Assembly (NCBI GenBank): GCA_029582265.1
Contig: CM055830.1
Location: 34,590,718-34,654,717, forward strand
Direction of reading: 5' to 3'
DNA: 64,000 nucleotides
DNA from: Zoroaster sp. YZ-2022
Lineage: Eukaryota; Echinodermata; Asteroidea; Forcipulatida; Zoroasteridae
Positions 1 through 8,956 of the stretch are shown here, one piece after another. Position numbers and translations under genes: made by a program. Under the pieces are notes generated by a model. The model saw only the letters and a program-made list of their open reading frames with translations, did not search any database and had not been told where the DNA came from. Positions within the stretch are counted from its first letter, which is position 1; each line of letters begins with the position of its first letter.

Positions 1-2520
1 TCCCAGTCAGCCTCTCCTCTGCTGATTCTTGGTAATTCTCAGGCTCTTTGACCATGGGTCGCTCCCTGATTGTTATGACTGGGGTGGGGACACGATTCTG
101 TCTGTATGTGCCTCCTAGGTCTTCTTGGGGAAGGCCGGCCCCATGTTCTGCATGTTTGACAAAAGTACAACATTAGTGACCTCATGGCAGGATCATTCTC
201 AAAGCAGCGGCTGCATTAGATAACAGGGGTGGAGAGTCAGTTGGTTGAACACTTACCTAATTCATTCATGTCATACAGTGATGATTTAGCAGGCTTAGTT
301 GGAGAACTCTTCTTACTCCCTCTGTTCTTGTGGCTGCCACTGCTGCTGTTGTTGTTCAGTCCATCATGTCTCACTCCCTCATTGGCACTTTCAATAACTT
401 TACTACTAGAGGGCGCACTCTCCCTGCTCTTGGACGAGCCAGAGGAGGAAGTCTGAAGTCCATGAATGGGGACAGATTCGGTTTTGGTGGAGGAGTATGA
501 TGCCTTCTCCAAAAAGTATTTTGTGATGATTTCAATCATTGATCGTAATGGATCAGACTGTTCCTAAAAAAAAAAATGAAGAGGAAACAAACATTAATAA
601 TGCAAAATGACCAGTTAAAGGGAAGGTACAACATTGGTAATGTTGACAAAATGTTAACTCTTTTTCAATCAAGATATGCATTAAAAAGGAATTTGTGAAA
701 GTTTCAGCTTATTACGTTGTTTTTCACAAGAACATATATAGACTACATGTATTTGTATTCATTATTTAAAAGTCCTTAATTTGACAGGAAATTATTTCAC
801 ATTCTTAAAAATTACAGAACCTTAGACAAAATTTATTTTGGAAGATTAAAACCATCGTCGGTTCTACACTAAGTAAGTTTTACATTACAATTTGACCATT
901 TGGTTATTTTTGCATTACTGGTCCTTTACCTTACCTTTAAGACATGGGGGATTAGGTAAACACTACTTGTTTTTAGGGCTGTGCTGGGTATCCGGATTTC
1001 CGGATACCCGACCGAAACGGTCATTACCCGGTTCCATTTTTCGGTTCCAATTACCCGTAAACGACTTTTTAAAATTCGGACTTAACATTTGAGCGGTGCA
1101 AACAGAAATCTGTGACTCTTGAACAATGCACTTGTACAGACACAATTATCTTTAAATTCAAGAGATTACACTCCAATAAAGAAAAGATCGATAGTATGGT
1201 ATCCTCTGTATTATAAAAGTCAATTTGTCACCATTTACAGTAAGTACATGTATTTGTACACCACCGGAGGCATGTTTTCAACAAAAATGAAAACGGGTAT
1301 CCGGGTATCAGTTTCCTGATGTCGGGTATCTGGTTCCAAAAATATCCGAAAATGCACATCCCTACTTGTTTTGCATAATTTGGCTGATGAACTGTTGTAT
1401 TTTTAAAAGGAATATAGTACACTCATATGCCAAAAGAGGAGTTGATGAAGGATTTAAGAAATCTAATTTTAATGACAGCAAATATTTATAAAAAAATTAA
1501 ATAAATAATAAAATATGACATACTTTGTTTTTCTTGAGGAGTTTTTCGATGTGCACTTCCCTCGCGAGTTGAGCTCTATTACTTATACTGGCCTCTGTCC
1601 TGGGCATCTCCTGGTCCATTGATAACAGACTTGATTTAAGACCCTGAGAGTGAGAGTAAATGCAGATGAAATAAAAAGTAATTAGAAACAACTATCTGAC
1701 CATGATCACAGGTGTAACTGTTAAGCTTCATTCTCCACCATGATTTAATTATTAATTTCCAAGGAAACAAAAACACTGGTTCATGTTGTTGAAAAAAAGT
1801 GAAATAAAAATACTGATTTCTGGATCCAAATTTGATTTGCCAATTAAAATAAATTTAGTAAGTAAAAAGGCCTACTCAAAGCTAAACTCATCTGATTAAT
1901 AACGTTAATCATCATACGAAATGCGGGTAGAATGTCGTATCTGGCCGCCACTGTTTTTCATTAAATATAACCAATAATGTAATCTTACCTACCTGGTAAG
2001 GTGGAGAACATATGGATGATGATGGACATATACTTCAAATTATTCCAGGATATTTATTTCATGAAAAATCAGGCATTTTTGGTATACGATGACTTCCTCG
2101 GTCATGTCAGTCTGATCTTGTAATCTCCACAATTAGTGACCAACACTGTCATTGTACATGCGTAGTGGCAACTATCGCAGGATCCTTCTATTTTCTGAAG
2201 GGGATGATTTTTTAGAAGGGAAATCAAGTCCGAAAACCATCATAAAAGTGGATTTTAAAGATAGTTTTCGCTTTCTGTACCACCAAAAATCGATAGAATG
2301 ATTTTTTAACTGGTTAGTGGTTGCAAAAAAAATCCAAAAAAGCCCTTAAAAAGTGGCGGCCGGATACGACATTCTTTCCCGAAATGCATATTTTCTAAAC
2401 TTCAAGTCAAACTTTTTTTTCGAAATGTAATGTCCGGAAACTGGTTTACCGTACCTTTCGACTGAGGTATTCTCTGACTAGGGATGATGCCACATTTTCC
2501 ACATGTTCATTGCCAATCAT
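1..2520 (-). CDS. MINDY4: MINDY-4 deubiquitinase, N-terminal part (4 exons, runs off left edge)
   Basis: Ubiquitin hydrolase of the MINDY (FAM188) family, whose members prefer K48-linked chains; the catalytic domain is C-terminal and lies outside the window. Exons in transcript order: 2455-2520 (start ATG at 2520-2518), 1524-1643, 257-563 and 1-147 (cut by the edge). Junctions have proper AG acceptors and GT donors, with phases 0, 0 and 1, and the joined frame is open for about 213 residues. Exons 1 and 2 join into the LisH-like segment SLVREYLSRK|GLKSSLLSMDQE. From memory, human MINDY4 has closely similar SLVREF.SRKGLK..MDQE, then a PLK..LELITRYFL stretch (here PLRSMIEIITKYFL) and a YDLSDE stretch (here YDMNEL). 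After residue 90 the protein is Ser-rich and probably disordered. The 5' exon could be preceded by a noncoding exon, because an acceptor (tttgcag at 2531-2525) lies 4 nt before the ATG. Identification rests on remembered family sequence, not a search. Confidence 0.88.
617..1400 (+). repeat. R1 repeat copy, interrupted by a hAT MITE
   Basis: Starts aaagggaaggtacaacattg and contains aagtttcagcttattacg and taagttttacattacaattt. It continues across the MITE at 974-1364 into gcataatttggctg. Lies in a MINDY4 intron. Confidence 0.75.
974..1364. mobile_element. hAT-type MITE with exact 8-bp target duplication
   Basis: Ends tagggctgtgc and gcacatcccta (10 of 11 match inverted), flanked by cttgtttt at 966-973 and 1365-1372. 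The interior is rich in ggtatccgg/ccggatacc motifs near both ends. 391 bp, noncoding, in a MINDY4 intron. Confidence 0.88.
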
Positions 2521-2633
2521 ATTGCTGCAAATGAAAACCACGACAAGCGGTTGATTTTACTGCAGATGCTCGGGAAATTCAGTACAATTTCAAATGTAGT
2601 CACGTAGAAACAGAACTTGTTTACTAAACGGGC

Positions 2634-2646
2634 GGCGCCATATTGG
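2634..2646 (-). promoter_or_regulatory. CCAAT box next to a YY1-like ATGGCG site, probable MINDY4 promoter or 5' UTR
   Basis: Read on the minus strand this is CCAATATGGCGCC, about 115 bp upstream of the MINDY4 ATG. A CCAAT box next to an AAnATGGCG element is typical of TATA-less promoters. The ATG inside it opens only a 5-codon frame, so it is not the protein start. Inference from position and motif only. Confidence 0.35.
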
Positions 2647-2699
2647 TCTGAAGAATCGATCCTCTCAGATCAGAGATTGCGAGACTACAGTCAAAGTTA

Positions 2700-4100
2700 A
2701 ACTTCAAAGAATCGATATAGTCATGGGTAAAGATCGATACTCAACAGAAACAGCCCAAAAATACAAACGGGGAATTAAGCATAAAAGAAAATGGTTCATG
2801 TGCATTTAAAATTAAGGACAATATCCCCCTGTCCAAAGGAAAATAACTATTAATAATGAGAGGCACTGAGTTACAACAAAAAATCCATCACATTGGGCGA
2901 ATTCGAATAACGGTACCGATACACATGTACAACAGACATGTTCTACTTGCAAACAACAGAGGGCGCCGTCTGCTGGCAAGTTGGCAAAATAATAATTCTG
3001 TGTCAGGACCGTCTTTTATAGTTATTAGAGTCTCCGGTTACAGGTAGGCGAGAACCAACTGAAGCTCTGCAAGGATTCAGATGATGCTTAAGAGCCGGTA
3101 GAACATTCTGAGTTGAAAGAAAGTAAGTTTGACTTTTTTTCTCTTTACAAACTTTGTTCTTCGTTTCCGGTCCCGAGTTTGCCTGTCGCTCGGCACTGGG
3201 ATTGGGCATAGGCGCAACAATAATATGTTTCCAATCCCTGTCCCCAATAACAACGTATATTTTGTTTTAATTAACAAAAGCGTACTCTAATCTAAAAAGA
3301 GGACGTTTATTATTCTGTGTCATTCTCAAATATTCTCATGTCTTATTTCGAAAATGTTTGTTACTATGATAGTTTACTGCGTATATTTTACTATACAAAA
3401 TATGAATAATGCATTAATAGTGGCACGCCTAGGCTACACTGGTCTACAGCCAAAATGCTTCCGAAACAAATGAAGTCAAACTTGACTAATTATGGGTCAC
3501 TGAGAATGGAAATGATGCTTAAAATTGTTGATTGGCTCTAGTTTTCAAGATCTACATGTACATGTGTACACGTATGGGAATAGCGTATGATAATTCATGA
3601 TTAAAAATCTGCTATGTACACCATATACATAGTACGTAAAATGTAAAAACTTAAACATCTTGGAAACAGTAGCCAATCAGCAATTTTAATTGTCATATTT
3701 GAATTCAGCACATCAAAATCCATAATAAATAGCACATTTTATCTCCGAAGCAGACAACTTTAAAAAAATTGTTGACCAGTGATAATTAACGTACATTTGT
3801 AATTAAACTGATAAATATTGTGAAGAAGCCCATATGATGATGTAGGCCGTGTAGGAGCTCATTTTGTATGCTAATTGTAACCGCATAAGTCCACCACTGT
3901 CTTACTGGGTAGGCCTATTTGTCATAAAAAGAATGTTACTGATCATGTCCTTAATAGCCTCCAGGTCCTGATGATATTTGTGTGTCTAAATGATAATAAA
4001 AAAATAAATATTACAGTAGCGATCTTGGCACAGTTACCGTTTCATGCATCCGCCCCTGTATAATCACCTTAATAAATTCCCTCAAACTCAAAGAATCACA
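2700..4100. other. Noncoding between MINDY4 and gene C
   Basis: Frames of 63-68 codons at 2856-3277 lack splice or homology support. The stretch 3540-3900 is AT-rich. No gene seen. Confidence 0.35.
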
Positions 4101-4115
4101 ACTTGTTGCTTTTAT

Positions 4116-5286
4116 TTACAAGTCGGTCTCTAATAAGTGCCTCCTCCCGTCAATCTCTTTCACAACCCACGGGAGATGAACTTTAGACTCTGTCACGAAT
4201 ACATCATTGCTGACGTCATTCGGTCTACTCCTCATTTTTGATCTTGTCCTCCTTAATTCCATCAAAACCTGGTTGTAACTATGATTATTTGATGACAGTC
4301 TCTTGTAAATATTTGTCTTATCACGTTTGGCTTCACGATGTGTGTTTCCACTCTTGTCGACTCGGCTCACGCCCGTTTGTGTTTTGTCAACACTTACTTG
4401 TGTCATAGCACTACGGCCTCCATTCGTCATGTTAATTTGATAATTATCGTTCAAGTTGCCACCCGTCACGCTGTTTTTGTTCACTTTGTCACCCATCACG
4501 TATCTCCCACACTCGGTCGTGATCTCCGTCACGCCATTCTCATTTGCATGCATGCTCACGTCTCTAGTATCGGTCATCACGCTCGTGTTACACCCGTCCA
4601 CGCTCGTCAAACTCAACCGCTCCAAGTGGTTAGGATGGCTAAGGTCTTCACACAGGTTTGCGTGAGCACAGCACTCATCTGGTTCACTTGTGTCTATCAC
4701 GTCATGGATCCGAGAGTCCGTGGTCAGGGTAATATCACTCGTGTCCACACTGTCTCCACCATTGATCCAATACACAATGTCCTGGCAACGCTTCGACTTG
4801 GATACCGATGCCTGCCTTTTGTTCCTCAAAGATAAACTGAAAATTTGCACCAAAATAAATAAATAAATAATCATAATCATAATAATATGGGTACAAAAAA
4901 TAAAAATATTAAAAAATATATTTAAATTAGCGAATGCCTGAGAAAAAAGTTTCTTGAGAGTTCAAAATAATGGCCAACGTAAAAGGCAGATTTAGGCCTA
5001 TATTATGAAATTCGAAACGTTTTATTTATAAATCAGAGGATGAGAATAGCCTGATATACTTACAATTTGTTAATAATTATGTTTTTTTTATTAGTATGAA
5101 AATAAAATATTTGTCCAGAATTTACGACTCACCAATAGTGTATAATCAAATACACCACAGAAACAACTCCAGCCGGGATTACGATACAAGCGACAATCAC
5201 TATGCCCACTTTATCAAATATTCCCCGGTGGCCGTTGGGCAGGCTGGGGAGGTTGGCTGGTGGTGGGGACGATGATGGCTCGGTAC
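4116..5286 (-). CDS. Gene C: single-pass membrane protein, transmembrane exon plus long cytoplasmic tail (5' exon not found)
   Basis: Unrecognised family. Transmembrane exon 5133-5286 (154 nt): acceptor cgtctag, donor GTGAGT. It enters in phase 1 and leaves in phase 2. It encodes a Pro/Ser-rich ectodomain stub of about 24 residues, then a hydrophobic helix (KVGIVIVACIVIPAGVVSVV) ending HYC. Terminal exon 4116-4836: acceptor attttcag; it adds a basic stop-transfer (LSLRNKRQASVSKSKR) and a tail of about 240 residues, polar, Thr/Asn/Asp-rich, ending ETDL. The stop TAA runs straight into AATAAA (4116-4111), a candidate poly(A) signal. The tail contains YKRL and YNQV six residues apart, an ITAM-like spacing. 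Phases and the IVPAGV-type helix match genes A and B on the other strand. A 91-nt signal-peptide exon like theirs is expected upstream (above 5286, minus strand); I searched and did not find a convincing one, so the gene may be incomplete or its first exon distant. Confidence 0.62.
4266..4307 (-). other. ITAM-like tyrosine pair in the gene C tail
   Basis: The two tyrosines (codons 4307-4305 and 4277-4275) sit in YKRL-x6-YNQV. The classical ITAM is YxxL/I-x(6-8)-YxxL/I; the last position here is Val, so this is a near match only. Whether it is phosphorylated is unknown. Confidence 0.3.
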
Positions 5287-5545
5287 CTAGACGAAGCAGA
5301 TATATAAAGGGATGATTCAATTGAGAAAAGCAACATTTTACGAAAAAAGAAACAAAAATATACTTACATCGGAAGGTGAGACGGAGAGAGTGAAATATGT
5401 TTTTAAAACAGCATTGGTTTTGGATGAATGCAGAATTTTAGGGGGGCACTTCTGAAAAGTTCGGCATCACAATTTTTTTTTCACAGTACTATAATATTTC
5501 ACTATTATATGTATTTGTGTGACCCTGCTTCGCTGAATTCAAATA

Positions 5546-5916
5546 GAATGTCGTGGTCGAGTGATCTAGGGCACCGGACTCACGTTCTGGTGGCTAAGTC
5601 GTCAGAATGTGGGTTGGAATCCAAGCCATGCCAGTATACTTGTGTCCTTAAGCAAGACACTTCAACATAAAATGCTTGATCTCTTCACCCAGGAGTACAA
5701 ATGGGGACTTTTGTGGGCCGAGATGGCACAAATGGGGACTTTATTGGGCCAAAATGGCACAAATGGGGACTTTATTGGGCCAAAATGGCAATTTGTTTGA
5801 TTAGCTAATGAGTGCCTAACAGGTTGCAGGGGTTGTATGTAACGCAGGAATGATTTCAACTTCCAAGTGTAAAAACGCCTTGAGCGTATTGGAGTTGGCG
5901 CTATATAAATCATCCA
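5546..5916 (+). mobile_element. tRNA-derived SINE (diverged) with an internal 33-bp triplication
   Basis: The tRNA-like head (gtcgtggtcgagtgatctag as A box region, gggttggaatcc as B box region) is followed by the conserved cttgtgtcctt-agcaagacactt segment and a tail ending gcgctatataaatc. Inside it, roughly 5702-5793, a ~33-bp unit (tggggactt..ttgggcc.aaatggcacaaa) is repeated about three times, which other copies in the window lack. Confidence 0.75.
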
Positions 5917-6069
5917 CTTTTATTGTCTTACAATTTCAAGCCAAAATTAGACAGACATAAATATAAACATACAATCATAATGAGACAAACAGAAAGTAAG
6001 ACAGCCATACACCATGATACAGTACATGACAGGCCATTACGTGCCATGCATTACAAACAGGTACAAATG

Positions 6070-6157
6070 CACCTAGACACTGAGGAAGGTATGATACTCG
6101 ATATAAGACAGCATATGCTGTCTTATATCAAATATCATACCTTCCTGTCTATAGGTG
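6070..6157. repeat. Near-perfect palindrome (hairpin), possible MITE
   Basis: Two arms of 43-45 bp meet at the dyad gcat|atgc (6114/6115). The left arm starts cacctagacac, and the reverse complement of the right arm starts cacctatagac; the inner 29 bp are nearly identical. It lies about 140 bp upstream of the orphan signal-peptide exon at 6294. No clear target duplication was seen. Confidence 0.6.
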
Positions 6158-6293
6158 ATATCTGTGCCTGATTGATCGACAGAAAGTGAAGTATGATAGA
6201 GACTGCAAAGACGCAGCTCTTCCCCGTGATATTGTCTCCATCCCCGGTACATTACCTTCCTGTGCCCACACTTGCGGTGAATTTCCAATGTCC

Positions 6294-6384
6294 ATGAGAA
6301 GAACCAAAACTAAACAACGTTTTTGCCAGCTCGTCTCCATGTTGATATTTATTCAGCTTCTATTTCTGCCGGGTTTAAGTAGCG
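6294..6384 (+). CDS. Exon D: orphan signal-peptide first exon of the A/B family
   Basis: ATG at 6294 opens 30 codons plus one base (91 nt) before a GTACAT donor: basic start (MRRTKTKQRF), hydrophobic core (LVSMLIFIQLLFL), small residues near the end (PGLSS). Genes A and B have first exons of exactly the same length and phase. No transmembrane exon lies between here and gene A's own first exon. It may be an alternative first exon for gene A (the phases fit) or a relic of a lost paralogue. The donor is weaker than those of A and B, so the splice assignment is tentative. Confidence 0.4.
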
Positions 6385-7269
6385 GTACATTGTCATGTCA
6401 TGTTCATTGTAATTCTACGGTCATGTAACCCGCCTACAGTCATTTATTTAGTTACTCCCACACCTGCAATGTTGTCGTATATTAAGCCATAACATGTATG
6501 AAACGTTACCTCGGTTCATTTCATAACCTGAAAAGAACTAACTCTGGAATTTATTTTTGTAGTTTTGTGAGTTGGTCTCATGTATAAATATCATAATAAT
6601 TATAACCTTGACTTCTGAAAACTGATGAACGAATGAAAGGTTATGAAAATGAAAAGCTGCTACGCTTTGGATTCAAGGGTGAACGATTTTTGTTTACGAA
6701 ATCTGTTGAAGTAGGATATTTTGTTTATTGTTTTTCTCAATTGTAAAGTTTGTCCTTAGTGAGTATAAATGTGGTATGAAGCTTTGCATTGTGGAAATAA
6801 TCTCCATGAAAATAATCTCTTCTAGAAGTTGCGTGGTTCTGAAAAGAAGCAGTATTGAGAATAGTTCTCTGTAGTTTAAAACTACAGTAAACAGACAGAG
6901 CTAGACCGTCTGACCGATCGTCAGCCCATGACCGACACACAGTGCAGTCTTTTAAATAGAAAACTTTGTCAAATCACGTTGACTGACGGAACTGCATTGT
7001 TTTATTTGCATTGATAAACAAATTATTACGTCTTTGTATCTTTTGTTTAGCTTCATAGAGAGACAATAATACGTTTTTAATCAAGATAGTAATACTGTTC
7101 TTTTCTATAAAAAATATAAATTTAAAAAAAATGAAAATAAATTCCAACTATGGAGTCCCCCTGTTAAAAATCCTAACCTGAACGGTGACAGTATCTTTTC
7201 TAATTTCATTTTGTATAAGGACCCTTGTGTCACCCATATCTAGGAAACAGTATAAAATATCAGAATTTA

Positions 7270-7425
7270 TTTTCACTATTGAATGTTATAATTATGCAGA
7301 AACTTTAACAATAACTTTGTTATTAATGTATATCTTTAATCAAAGCGAGTAAGCATATATATACATGTACTCATAGAAACAGTTTTGCCAGCATTACCAA
7401 TGTTGTACATTACCTTTAAGATGTA
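7270..7425 (-). repeat. R1 repeat fragment
   Basis: The reverse complement of the R1 start (cagttttgccagcattacc-aatgttgtac) is readable at 7380-7425, with diverged R1 sequence to the left. R1 is the dominant interspersed repeat of the window. Confidence 0.5.
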
Positions 7426-7689
7426 GAGTATATTGCCCTCGATTATAGCCGGCCACTGGTTTCCTGCTTGTCAACATAACAAAAGTTTAAAAGCCGAAGG
7501 CTATGTGACTTATTATCAGTTTAAACATTATGTGCACCCCATTGGTTCCCCTGGTAACTTTTGTCCGATAAAGCCCCAGGCCTCATGTAACAAGCGAATT
7601 ACTCGTCTGCCGATGAAACGATGGAGGCATATTTTAAAAATAAACAACAAACCAGTCGTGGCGGAATGCCTTTAAACATAAATAAAACT

Positions 7690-8000
7690 ATATCGTTTCG
7701 GTTTGCGGTAACACCATGTGTTTATCTCAACTAACGTGAAGCTGAGGTACATGTTCTGAAAAGAACCGTATCGCACAACTCGTATCTCAACCTTCGTTAA
7801 GTGAGAAAGGTTCAAGGGAGAACCAATTTCGGGCAACTCGTTTTTCTCTACGGTCGCTAAGTGAGAAATATGGTTGAGGGAGAACCATGGGGACTTCACG
7901 GGTTAATATGGTTCAGGGAGAACCATGGGGACTTCACGTGTTATTCTCAACGTTTCGATTAGCCTGCTCTAATCTTCGTCAGGAGAATGAAGAGGTTTGC
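7690..8000 (-). mobile_element. Penelope-like element terminal fragment
   Basis: Contains tgcggtaacaccatgtg, the small inverted motif gttctgaaaagaac, two copies of gggagaaccatggggacttcac (about 7880-7940), and at the right a hammerhead-like core (7943-7988). The first motifs recur at 13.2 and 16.2 kb, and the core recurs at 63.7 kb. Core-plus-terminal organisation resembles Penelope-like retroelement ends. No reverse transcriptase or GIY-YIG domain is present. Confidence 0.4.
7943..7988 (-). ncRNA. Hammerhead-ribozyme-like core (copy 1)
   Basis: Minus strand, in order: ATTCTC, CTGACGA, one unpaired A, GATTAG, loop AGCAGG, CTAATC, GAAA, CGTT, GAGAAT. Outer arms ATTCTC/GAGAAT give stem I; GATTAG/CTAATC give stem II. 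Stem III is reduced to almost nothing. Small hammerhead variants with minimal stem III that act as dimers have been described from Penelope-like elements. The extra base after CTGACGA departs from the standard core, so activity is uncertain. Confidence 0.42.
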
Positions 8001-8764
8001 CGATGCAACTCCTTGTAGTATTTGCTGGGATTATGTGTAGAATGGGAAGTGTTCCGATTGGTGCCACTGTTGTGTGATGTGTTGTGATTAGTTGCCACTG
8101 TGGCATTGTTCTTGTTGTGTGTGTTTCCTGCTGTGTGTGAGTTGCCTGCCTCAAAACTTATAAATAAAACTACTTTTTTTTCACTTACAAGGAGAAATGC
8201 AACTAACAAGAAATGAATTAAGACAGGCAAACAGAATACATGGACATAAATGAACAAGTACAAGTACAGGAATTAGAAATGTTCCCAGATTAAACAGAAA
8301 ATGGCGGACAAAAATGGTATGCATGGGACCCCATCACACACTCCCCTTAGGCTTATAATTATATACACTGACAGAAAATGCAGCAATTTTTATCAGCAAT
8401 CGTTGATACTGCCCCGCTCAGTGGTGCCCGTCAGCCGACCTCCATTAGAATAAGTTCTTTATAATAATTATTATGAAACCCACTACGTGTGCCTGCCAAT
8501 CACATTCACAAAACATTTATAACTTGTACGGTCATGTATTCTGTTTTACCAGTGATGTCCTACTTTTATAAGAGAAAAGATTACAATGTGAATGAAACGA
8601 ACCAAAAGCCAAACCAGTTGCTTATGCCCTCCTGCTCAATCAACCAACCCAAAAAGAAAACCTTCAGAGGTCCAGCTACTTTGTCCACAGCGTTTTCAGG
8701 GACTGTGGTCCTATTTTGGCAAAAGTGGTCCCCTTTTCTTATTCAGGAATGGTAACAAAACAAT

Positions 8765-8956
8765 ATGGTGAAAGGGAAGAATAACAAAGAGGTCACAGCG
8801 TCCTTATGGCTACGAGGCGTTTACGGGCTTGGTATTAAAGAAGATGAGTCTAGAGCAGTGAGCTGTGCCGTGTTTGAGGAAGTGAAGCCCCACCTACAAG
8901 ATGGCGAGTTTTCGGTCGAGTTTTGTCTTTCCATTTGTCGTTCTGTTATTATCTAG
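8765..8956 (+). other. Upstream ORF overlapping the gene A start
   Basis: A 63-codon ATG frame begins 136 nt before the gene A ATG and ends inside gene A's first exon in another frame. If the transcript begins upstream, it would be a large overlapping uORF that could limit translation of gene A. The peptide is not recognised, and the transcript start is unknown. Confidence 0.2.

Noticed and set aside
2631..2650. ATGGCGCCG as a MINDY4 start codon
   Set aside because: The frame stops after five codons. The ATG at 2520 joins in frame to the LisH exon.
4338..4835. 165-codon plus-strand ORF
   Set aside because: It lies opposite the gene C terminal exon, which has splice sites, phase and tail features on the minus strand. 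The plus frame is a shadow.
5368..5458. Possible gene C first exon before a GTAAGT donor at 5367
   Set aside because: No ATG at family distance, and the required frame has a stop.
7979..8263. Minus-strand 94-codon frame with hydrophobic start and Asn/Thr-rich end
   Set aside because: It begins at TTG, not ATG. The possible donor (GTAAGT) would leave phase 0, not the phase 1 needed for gene C, and much of the frame overlaps the Penelope-like terminal fragment.
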